DNA of 34,390 bases, from assembly GCA_900316645.1 (NCBI GenBank), contig ONDP01000028.1, positions 1-34,390 on the forward strand. The letters run 5' to 3'. The position numbers and the translations under genes are program-made. Source of the stretch: an uncultured Prevotellaceae bacterium (lineage in GTDB: Bacteria > Bacteroidota > Bacteroidia > Bacteroidales > Bacteroidaceae). The notes below the pieces were generated by a model. The model saw nothing but the letters and a program-made list of their open reading frames with translations. It made no database searches and was not told the DNA's origin. This document shows, in pieces, positions 14,807 to 20,935 of this stretch; position 1 is the stretch's first letter, and each line of letters starts with the position of its first letter.

Positions 14807-15889
14807 TTATCCATAATACTCTTTATACCAAGTAGCGAATTTACGCAGACCTTCTCGGAGAGTAATTTTAGGAGTAAAGCCAAAATTACTTTGCAACGCA
14901 GAAGAGTCAGCGTAAGTGACTGGAACGTCACCCGGTTGCATGGGTACCAGTTTCTTATGTGCCTCGAAGTCGAAGTCAGCAGGAAGGACACCGGCACGAA
15001 CCAGTTCCTCTTGCAGGATATTGACGAAGTCTAACAGATTCTCTGGCTGTCCACCACCGATGTTATATACTGCGTAGGGCGGAATGGGCAGGCCATCTTC
15101 TCCCTTCATACGCTCTGGAGCCTTCTGCATCACACGATATACGCCCTCTACGATGTCATCGACATAAGTAAAGTCACGACGGCAGTTGCCGTAGTTAAAG
15201 ATCTGGATGGTCTCGCCCTTCAGCAGTTTGTTGGTGAAACCAAAGTATGCCATATCTGGACGACCGGCTGGACCATAGACCGTAAAGAAACGCAAGCCCG
15301 TGGTGGGAATGTCATACAGTTTTGAATAACAATGGGCAAACAACTCGTTGCTCTTCTTGGTAGCCGCATACAACGACACAGGATTATCCACCCTATCATC
15401 CGTCGAGAACGGCACCTTCTTATTTCCTCCATACACACTTGATGACGAAGCATACACCAGGTGTTCCACGCCCTTATAATTATCAATTGTCAATTGTCCA
15501 TTATCAATTCCATCACGGCTGTGCCTACAAGCCTCTAATATATTATAGAAGCCTATCATATTGCTCTGAATATACGCATCAGGATTGGTGATACTATAGC
15601 GCACGCCAGCCTGAGCGGCCAGATTCACCACCACATCAAAGTGGAACTTCTCGAACAGTCCATCAATCAGTGCCTTGTCAGCCAAATCACCCTTGACGAA
15701 CTCATATTCAATTCCTGCAGGCTTTGCCTTCTCAATCTCACTGAGGCGATAATCTTTCAGTGTCGGATCATAATAATCATTCAGATTATCCAGTCCTACA
15801 ATAGTACCCTCACTCAGTTCCTTAAATAAGCGTAGCACCAAGTTCGAGCCAATAAATCCAGCACTTCCCGTAACTAATATTGTTTTCAT
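14807..15889 (-). CDS. NAD-dependent epimerase, probably UDP-glucuronate 4-epimerase
   Basis: This 360-residue extended short-chain dehydrogenase has the NAD motif TGSAGFIG, the SSSSVYGG active-site strand, the catalytic pair YAATK, and the stretches DLADKALIDGLFEKFHFDVV and YGPAGRPDMAYFGF. The GRPDMA motif and the DNLNDYYDPTLK loop are typical of UDP-glucuronate 4-epimerases (CapI/LspL-like), which interconvert UDP-GlcA and UDP-GalA. Residues about 121-139 (SRDGIDNGQLTIDNYKG) are an insert encoded by a heptamer array and lie between helix and strand, leaving the motifs intact. With the kinase and nucleotidyltransferase upstream it suggests a uronic-acid nucleotide pathway. Substrate is inferred from motifs only. 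Confidence 0.88.
   Translation of the reverse strand: MKTILVTGSAGFIGSNLVLRLFKELSEGTIVGLDNLNDYYDPTLKDYRLSEIEKAKPAGIEYEFVKGDLADKALIDGLFEKFHFDVVVNLAAQAGVRYSITNPDAYIQSNMIGFYNILEACRHSRDGIDNGQLTIDNYKGVEHLVYASSSSVYGGNKKVPFSTDDRVDNPVSLYAATKKSNELFAHCYSKLYDIPTTGLRFFTVYGPAGRPDMAYFGFTNKLLKGETIQIFNYGNCRRDFTYVDDIVEGVYRVMQKAPERMKGEDGLPIPPYAVYNIGGGQPENLLDFVNILQEELVRAGVLPADFDFEAHKKLVPMQPGDVPVTYADSSALQSNFGFTPKITLREGLRKFATWYKEYYG
15474..15512. repeat. Family B heptamer array, unit ATTATCA/ATTGTCA, inside the epimerase
   Basis: About five 7-bp units (AATTATC, AATTGTC, CATTATC variants) are translated in frame as IDNGQLTIDNYK within the epimerase. Confidence 0.88.
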
Positions 15890-15893
15890 ATTC

Positions 15894-15923
15894 AGACCCT
15901 CTAAATCTCCCTGTTTAGGGAGA
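15894..15923 (-). repeat. Family A repeat just upstream of the epimerase start
   Basis: Side arm AGACCCTCT then TCTCCCTGTTTAGGGAGA, four bases before the epimerase ATG, so it occupies the translation initiation region of that gene. Confidence 0.8.
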
Positions 15924-15982
15924 CTTTAAAATCATTAATTGTTATATCAAAATTTTGTTCATTTGTATATCCATCGCTGGCT

Positions 15983-16012
15983 CTCCCCTATGCAGGGGAG
16001 TTGGAGGGGTCT
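15983..16012 (+). repeat. Family A repeat supplying the nucleotidyltransferase stop codon
   Basis: CTCCCCTATGCAGGGGAG followed by TTGGAGGGGTCT. On the minus strand it is read as DPSNSPA and the CTA in the loop becomes TAG, the stop codon at 15988-15990. Confidence 0.9.
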
Positions 16013-16914
16013 CCAAACTTCTCAACCGCCTCGTAGTATGTATCAAGACTTCCTATATCAAACCTCCCTGCACTCATGGGCCAGGCATGCATCGTGGTAT
16101 GCTCCACCATATAATGTGCCAGATTGCCCGGCGCATCCTTGCCACAACCGTTCTCTACCGAATGCCTGACTAAGTCGAGGTCTTTTTTTAGATATATATA
16201 AAAAGGTGGTACAGCCCAGTGACTCTTGGGCACCTGTGGTTTCTCCTCCATACCCACCACCCTATTGTTCTCATCCAGTTCCACCACGCCCGTACGCTGC
16301 AACTTTTCTATCGACGACTGCTCATGACACATGATACACGATGTGCCTTTGGCACGAGCAAAGTCCACAAACTCCTGGAACGAGAAGAACAGCAGGTTAT
16401 CAGCTGCCACTACCAACAAATCAGACCCTCCTATATCCTCCCTGTTTAGGGAGGACTCTTCAGACCCTCCTAAATCCTCCCTGCATAGGGAGGACTTCTT
16501 TTCTCCCCCTAAACAGGGGGACTGAGGGGGTCTTCCTCCCCCTAAACAGGGGGAACTAGAGGGGGTCTTTTCCATTACCATCAACAAATCACAGACAGCA
16601 CCTAAGCGGTTGTCATTTGTGGTACTACCATCATCAATAATAGTTATTGGCTTCTTATATCTGCCACCAACACCAACCAGCCTTCCCCCTAAACAGGGGG
16701 ATCCAGAGGGGGTCTTTACCCATTCCTCAAATATCGGTGTAAACCGATGATTTGTTACGATTACATGCTCGGTGATGTCATCAATGTTATCGATATCATC
16801 AAGCATTCTACCTAATATTGTGCTATTGCCTATTTTAAGCAATGGTTTGGGGAAGTTTTTTGTAAGTTCCCCAAGTCTGGTTGCGTAACCAGCAGCTAAA
16901 ACTACGTTAATCAT
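15988..16914 (-). CDS. Sugar-1-phosphate nucleotidyltransferase with six repeat-encoded segments
   Basis: The 308-residue protein is an NTP_transferase: MINVVLAAGYATRLGELTKNFPKPLLKI carries the nucleotide-binding signature, followed by HVIVTNHRF, ITIIDDGSTTNDNRLGAV and VVAADNLLFF. The C-terminal half has a GMEEKP motif. Such enzymes join a sugar 1-phosphate to a nucleoside triphosphate. Residues about 67-78 (TPSGSPCLGG) and about 116-164 (SSSPCLGGG to DIGGSD) are translations of five family A repeats, and the final DPSNSPA plus stop is a sixth. Without them the protein would be about 60 residues shorter, normal for the family. It sits between a galacturonokinase-like gene and an epimerase, so the product may be UDP-galacturonate; that is inference. 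Confidence 0.85.
   Translation of the reverse strand: MINVVLAAGYATRLGELTKNFPKPLLKIGNSTILGRMLDDIDNIDDITEHVIVTNHRFTPIFEEWVKTPSGSPCLGGRLVGVGGRYKKPITIIDDGSTTNDNRLGAVCDLLMVMEKTPSSSPCLGGGRPPQSPCLGGEKKSSLCREDLGGSEESSLNREDIGGSDLLVVAADNLLFFSFQEFVDFARAKGTSCIMCHEQSSIEKLQRTGVVELDENNRVVGMEEKPQVPKSHWAVPPFYIYLKKDLDLVRHSVENGCGKDAPGNLAHYMVEHTTMHAWPMSAGRFDIGSLDTYYEAVEKFGDPSNSPA
16423..16568. repeat. Cluster of four family A repeats inside the nucleotidyltransferase gene
   Basis: Two copies in one orientation (16423-16455, 16462-16494) are followed by two in the other (16503-16533, 16536-16568). The cluster is translated in full; one orientation gives S-P-C-L-G-G and the other S-S-L-x-R-E-D-x-G-G. The opposed pairs could form a long hairpin in mRNA. 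Confidence 0.93.
16682..16714 (+). repeat. Family A repeat in the 5' third of the nucleotidyltransferase gene
   Basis: CTTCCCCCTAAACAGGGGG with side arm GAGGGGGTCT, translated in frame as TPSGSPCLGG. Confidence 0.9.
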
Positions 16915-16918
16915 AATC

Positions 16919-17004
16919 AGACCCTCTATATCTCAGACCCACCTATATCCTCCCTGCTTAGGGAGGACTTGACTTCCCCCTAAACAGGGGGACCGAGGGG
17001 GTCT
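16919..17004. repeat. Truncated plus two full family A repeats between nuclease and nucleotidyltransferase genes
   Basis: A side-arm fragment at 16919-16934, a full copy at 16935-16967, and an opposed copy at 16974-17004. The last supplies the DPLGPPV tail and stop codon (TAG at 16980-16982) of the DUF559 gene. Confidence 0.88.
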
Positions 17005-17471
17005 AAACTTTTCTTTAATTCTTCTATTACATTATCAGTATCACAGAGAACTTGCTCGTTGGTAAAGCGTATTACTTTGTAACCTTGTTGTTCAAGCCAG
17101 TCTGTACGTACAGCATCGTCTGTCTGTTGTTTCTCTGTGAAGTGATAACCTCCGTCTATCTCTACGATTACCTTACTCTTTCTGAATAAGAAATCAACTA
17201 TATAATCTCCAATAATATGTTGTCTAAGACACCTTTGTCCTAATAAGTTGCCTTTTACCAATGACCAGAATATGCTTTCTGCCTCAGTCATGTTCTTACG
17301 GTTGCCTCTGGCATTCTCCTTCAGCAACTCGTATTCCATTGAGTCAGCGGTCATCCAAGCAGACCCTCTAAATCTCCCTGTCAAGGGAGACTTCTTTCCA
17401 GACCCTCCTCGTTCCTCCCTGCTTAGGGAGGATGACTTTTCTTCAGTTGTATTATTCATTTCTTCATTCAT
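16980..17471 (-). CDS. DUF559 (Vsr-like PD-(D/E)XK) endonuclease domain protein
   Basis: The 163-residue protein has a DUF559 core: NRKNMTEAESIFWSLVKGN, LGQRCLRQHIIGDYIVDFLF, KVIVEIDGGYHF with the acidic metal ligands, and GYKVIRFTNEQVL. This fold is related to very-short-patch-repair nucleases; stand-alone members are common in Bacteroidota and have no settled role. Residues 13-24 and 27-37 are translations of two family A repeats, and the final DPLGPPV and stop come from a third. The gene interrupts a sugar-nucleotide operon with which it has no obvious link. Its start ATG lies behind yet another copy of the repeat. Confidence 0.85.
   Translation of the reverse strand: MNEEMNNTTEEKSSSLSREERGGSGKKSPLTGRFRGSAWMTADSMEYELLKENARGNRKNMTEAESIFWSLVKGNLLGQRCLRQHIIGDYIVDFLFRKSKVIVEIDGGYHFTEKQQTDDAVRTDWLEQQGYKVIRFTNEQVLCDTDNVIEELKKSLDPLGPPV
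17361..17432 (-). repeat. Two family A repeats in the 5' end of the DUF559 gene
   Basis: Copies at 17361-17390 (loop GTCAA) and 17400-17432 (loop GCTTA), same orientation, both translated in frame near the N-terminus. Confidence 0.88.
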
Positions 17472-17475
17472 TTTA

Positions 17476-17536
17476 GCCCCCTAAACAGGGGGTCGGGGGT
17501 CTTCCTCTCCCCTAAACAGGGGAGTTAGAGGGGTCT
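17476..17536 (+). repeat. Two family A repeats at the kinase 3' end
   Basis: Copies at 17476-17502 and 17507-17536, same orientation. The second gives the kinase its DPSNSPV tail and its stop codon (TAG at 17512-17514); the first lies between the two genes. Confidence 0.9.
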
Positions 17537-18726
17537 ACAAATCTCGCTCCATCATCACTCTTGCAGAAATACACCTTGAAGGTATTCTTATACTGCGGGA
17601 ACTTGGCGAGGTATTTCTCTGTTATTTCCTTTTCTATCTGTTCCTTCTTCGTTGGATCAACAAGAGCAATACACGCCCCTTTGAAACCTGCCCCAGAGAA
17701 GCGACCGCCATAGATGCCGTCGGTGGTGAGCATGGCTTCATAGATAGCGATGAGTTCTGGACTACCACATTCATAGTTGTGGATGCTGCTCTCGCAAGAG
17801 GACTTGACAAGACTACCGAACCACTCCAAATTGCCCGACTCCCATGCAGTGATGCCCTCACGCACACGTTTGTGCTCACCATAAAAATGTTCTGCCCTTC
17901 GAGCAAAGCGCGGTGGCATCTTGTCACGGTTACGCTTGAACATACTCTCTGGCACATCACGAAGGAATGTCTTGTCATGTGTCTTTAGTGGCACATTCTC
18001 ATATGCCTGTACCGTCCATGCTGCCGTCTTACACTCTGTTACACGTAGGTTATAGTCAGAAGATATCAAACTACGTGTCAGTCCACTGAAGAAAATACCC
18101 AGTTCAAAATCTGGCATTTCAGCAGGCTTTGGAATAACACGATATTCGTCACTCTCACAATCCAGCATCAGCAGATGATTCTTCTTACCCAATGCAATAC
18201 AAGCTTGATCCAACAGACCGTTGTTCAGTCCGATATACTCTCGTTCAGCCTCCGAAGCAATCTTCATTACCTCAAACGGTGCCAGTGTGATATTGTTCGC
18301 TTTCGCAAATGCCATCACATAAGCTATCAGCACCGCTGCCGATGACGACAATCCTCCTACTGGCAGTGACCCTTTAATAGTTCCTGTAATACCTGTCTGC
18401 AATTTAAATCTCTTTTGCAGTGCGAATTTTGCACCACGGGCGTAATCACCCCAATTACCCTGTTTCATCAGCGTCGGTGCATCAATGTCAAAGTCCACCG
18501 TCCCTTCAAACGTCTTAGACTCCAGATGCACATGACTCTCCCCATAAACAGGGGGATTAAGGGGGTCTTCTTCTCCCCCTAAACAGGGGGAGCCAGAGGG
18601 GGTCCACCACAAATCCACACCCTTGTCAATCGCAAATCCTGTCACCAGACCATGCTGATGATCCACGTGCGCACCCAACGGACACACGCGGTACGGGCTG
18701 AAAATATGATACTGATATTTCTTCAT
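17512..18726 (-). CDS. GHMP kinase of the galactokinase family, galacturonokinase-like
   Basis: The 404-residue protein is a galactokinase-type GHMP kinase: FSPYRVCPLGAHVDHQHG at the sugar-binding N-terminus, the ATP motif PVGGLSSSAA, NGLLDQACI, GLTRSLISSDYNLRVTECK and GRFSGAGFKGACIAL. The N-terminal signature PLGAHVDHQ differs from GEHTDYN of true galactokinases and resembles the plant galacturonokinase I remember (SPYRICPLGAHIDHQGG), as do NWGDYARGA and the RAEHFYGEHKRV stretch. I therefore favour galacturonate to galacturonate 1-phosphate. Residues about 41-64 are two family A repeats read in frame and the end DPSNSPV is a third. The start at 18726 is chosen because a promoter box lies 5 bp upstream; an upstream Met at 18774 is outside the transcript. 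Confidence 0.8.
   Translation of the reverse strand: MKKYQYHIFSPYRVCPLGAHVDHQHGLVTGFAIDKGVDLWWTPSGSPCLGGEEDPLNPPVYGESHVHLESKTFEGTVDFDIDAPTLMKQGNWGDYARGAKFALQKRFKLQTGITGTIKGSLPVGGLSSSAAVLIAYVMAFAKANNITLAPFEVMKIASEAEREYIGLNNGLLDQACIALGKKNHLLMLDCESDEYRVIPKPAEMPDFELGIFFSGLTRSLISSDYNLRVTECKTAAWTVQAYENVPLKTHDKTFLRDVPESMFKRNRDKMPPRFARRAEHFYGEHKRVREGITAWESGNLEWFGSLVKSSCESSIHNYECGSPELIAIYEAMLTTDGIYGGRFSGAGFKGACIALVDPTKKEQIEKEITEKYLAKFPQYKNTFKVYFCKSDDGARFVDPSNSPV
18536..18604 (+). repeat. Two family A repeats inside the kinase gene
   Basis: Copies at 18536-18568 and 18573-18604, same orientation. Translated in frame as WTPSGSPCLGGEEDPLNPPV at kinase residues about 41-60, after the DKGVDLWW strand. Confidence 0.92.
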
Positions 18727-18731
18727 GACTG

Positions 18732-18739
18732 CAAAAATA
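18732..18739 (-). promoter_or_regulatory. -7 box abutting the kinase start codon (leaderless candidate)
   Basis: The minus strand reads TATTTTTG followed by CAGTC and the ATG at 18726. As at 5443-5450, predicted transcription starts at or next to the start codon. It would drive the whole kinase-to-terminator operon. Confidence 0.6.
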
Positions 18740-18779
18740 ATCATTTTTTTGGAAAAGACAACATCTTCATCCAATTATT

Positions 18780-18930
18780 TTCACGACCAACCACCCAAAC
18801 GACCAACCACCCAAACGACCAAACGACCAAACGACCAATCTCCCAAACGACCAACCAACTAATCTCCCAAACGACCAAACGACCAATCTCCCAAACGACC
18901 AAACGACCAATCTCCCAAACAACCAACCAA
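18780..18930. repeat. Family B heptamer array, unit ACGACCA/CCAAACG
   Basis: About 150 bp of CCAAACG, ACCAACC and ACCAATCTCCC variants with a 7-bp period fill the gap between the HhH protein stop and the kinase promoter. No protein-coding role is apparent; frames through it encode only repetitive W/L/V/G peptides. Confidence 0.93.
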
Positions 18931-18931
18931 C

Positions 18932-20926
18932 TCAAAACTTATAAACCAACTGCACCGACAGATCGGTCATGGACGAAGCGAAGACTTCCTGCATACCACT
19001 CGAGATGCTGCTGCGATCGAAATAATTGGTGATGCCTAATTTGGCAGTAAGCATGAAACGCCTCATGATGTCGGCACGAAACCGCAGGGCATATCTGATA
19101 CCTTTCCCATAAAGCATCAACGAGGAATATTCATAGAGCAGGGGACTTTCGTAGAGATAAAGACGACTGTCGTAATTGTCTGTATGGAAATAGGAGAAAT
19201 TACCCATCAGTTGAAGCCAATGCCACTGATAGGTCAACTGTTGGGAAAGCATCCAACCTGTGTGTTTCTCCTTGAACGAGGTGATGATGCCGTCCAGCTG
19301 CGACTGCATGGTGAGCCCGCAGGGAAGATGACCCACGATACGCAGTCTTGACCGGTGTTCGATCTGATTGAGGAGGAAGGTCTTTTCTTCATTGTCCTTT
19401 TGACGGATATGAAGTCGATAGCGCCCTTCGATGTTCCATATATTATTGATGGCCAGCGATGCCTGTATCATGGTGTCGAAGGCATCACTGGGTAAACTGA
19501 CTTGATAGCGTGCGAAAGGGAAATGGGCATAATCAGCATACCAGTTAACGGTCATCCCGTAAGTGGGTTGCCAACTGACTCCCGCATACACACCATGCTC
19601 GTTTTGGACAGCAGTGCCTTCACTAAAACTCTGTGCGTGATGGGCTGTATATTTTTTGTCGTAATAGCGATGAAGCAATAATACATTGAGCTTGCTGGAA
19701 AAACGATAGCTCAGTCTGTTGATGGTGGCAATGGCACGCTCGCGATTGATGGCCGTCTCACCTGAAAATGAGAGATGACTGTTGCTGTAGCCATAGTCAA
19801 TACTGATATTCAGGAAGTTGTTCCCCTCTGCAGCGTAACGGCGATAAAGGGTGTTTTTAAGAGGACGTAGCGGTTGATTGAAACGGGTGTATAGCATATT
19901 GGCATGGGCAAAAAGTGTCCCCTTGCGATAACCGAGTGCTACACCTATATCCGTTTCGCTGATATTGTTTTTCTTGCTCATCTCGGTGGGCGTACGGTGA
20001 TAGCTACTGGTAAGCAGTGTTCGTGGTGTACCGTCATTATTCAAGGTGGCATCCAAATAGCGGAAGGAAGCAAAGGTGGTGAGCTCCCAACGTTGATGAA
20101 GACGGAGGGTGGTAGCTATTCCTTGCAGATAGTCTTGCGACGAGCGTGACGAATGGGGGCGTAGCATAGCGGACGAACGTCCCATGGTTTGCAACGTGGC
20201 CAGTTTTCCGAGATAAAAACCGCCATTCATTACCAGTCCCATTCCTAACTGCACTCTGTACATCCCCAAATTGAGCTGTTCGATAGCCCCCAGACTTTTA
20301 ATCTGCAGGAAATACGAGTAATGGTCGTAACCCCATCGGTTCCTGTTGCTGAAATAGGGTTCTCCGGCATCTTGAGCGCCTGTAATTCCTATTTTCACTC
20401 GCTCATGATGGTTCAATACGAACCGGAATGAGTGTCGGTACTTGGGACCTAAATAGCCGTTGATATCTCCTTTCCTGTTGTAAAACGGTATGTTTCCGGT
20501 TACCAGCAATTGTTTGTGGCTATGCTGGAGTATGGAGTCGATACGCAGTGTCCTGTTGGGTCGCTCTGGTTCTCCGAAATAAATGAAAAACCGCAGTAAG
20601 CGTCGCCGTTCCGCATCTAACGTCGTCAGCATCTGCAGCTCTCCGGCAGAGCGTATCATACCATACCGGTTGATGTATGCCATTATTTCCTCTACTTGCA
20701 AATCGGTGAGGAAAGGCAACTGCTCCAGCTCTTCTCTCGTGACTTGATTGATATTCAGGGGGTGTGCGGCAAGTGCTGAGAGAATGTCATAACTGTCTTC
20801 TATGGACCGGGATTCCAGCTCTTCCGCGTCCAGCCATTTAAGAACAGCATCTTCCCAATGCTCTTCATATTGCGAAAAGACAGGGGAAGATGCGAAAAGT
20901 ATGAAGGAGAGAAGGATAACTCGCAC
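18932..20926 (-). CDS. Helix-hairpin-helix domain protein with predicted outer-membrane barrel
   Basis: The 664-residue protein has a signal peptide (MRVILLSFILFASSPVFSQ), a ComEA-like HhH pair at about 57-100 (HPLNINQVTREELEQLPFLT and ITAYINRYG-type repeat), then about 500 residues rich in alternating aromatic and polar beta strands ending in VQLVYKF, as in outer-membrane barrels. HhH plus barrel proteins of this length are a recurrent but uncharacterised Bacteroidota family. The gene starts 9 bp after the stop of the upstream Oar-like receptor, so the two are probably one transcript. I cannot assign a function. Confidence 0.8.
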   Translation of the reverse strand: MRVILLSFILFASSPVFSQYEEHWEDAVLKWLDAEELESRSIEDSYDILSALAAHPLNINQVTREELEQLPFLTDLQVEEIMAYINRYGMIRSAGELQMLTTLDAERRRLLRFFIYFGEPERPNRTLRIDSILQHSHKQLLVTGNIPFYNRKGDINGYLGPKYRHSFRFVLNHHERVKIGITGAQDAGEPYFSNRNRWGYDHYSYFLQIKSLGAIEQLNLGMYRVQLGMGLVMNGGFYLGKLATLQTMGRSSAMLRPHSSRSSQDYLQGIATTLRLHQRWELTTFASFRYLDATLNNDGTPRTLLTSSYHRTPTEMSKKNNISETDIGVALGYRKGTLFAHANMLYTRFNQPLRPLKNTLYRRYAAEGNNFLNISIDYGYSNSHLSFSGETAINRERAIATINRLSYRFSSKLNVLLLHRYYDKKYTAHHAQSFSEGTAVQNEHGVYAGVSWQPTYGMTVNWYADYAHFPFARYQVSLPSDAFDTMIQASLAINNIWNIEGRYRLHIRQKDNEEKTFLLNQIEHRSRLRIVGHLPCGLTMQSQLDGIITSFKEKHTGWMLSQQLTYQWHWLQLMGNFSYFHTDNYDSRLYLYESPLLYEYSSLMLYGKGIRYALRFRADIMRRFMLTAKLGITNYFDRSSISSGMQEVFASSMTDLSVQLVYKF

Positions 20927-20935
20927 TTTTCTCCT

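Noticed and set aside
15983-18604. Pseudogene status for the repeat-containing sugar genes
   Set aside because: All motifs are intact and the frames stay open across many inserts, which argues for selection to keep them functional.
18741-18935. A repetitive peptide frame (WEIGRLVV-type) upstream of the kinase
   Set aside because: It only translates the heptamer array and has no independent support as a gene.
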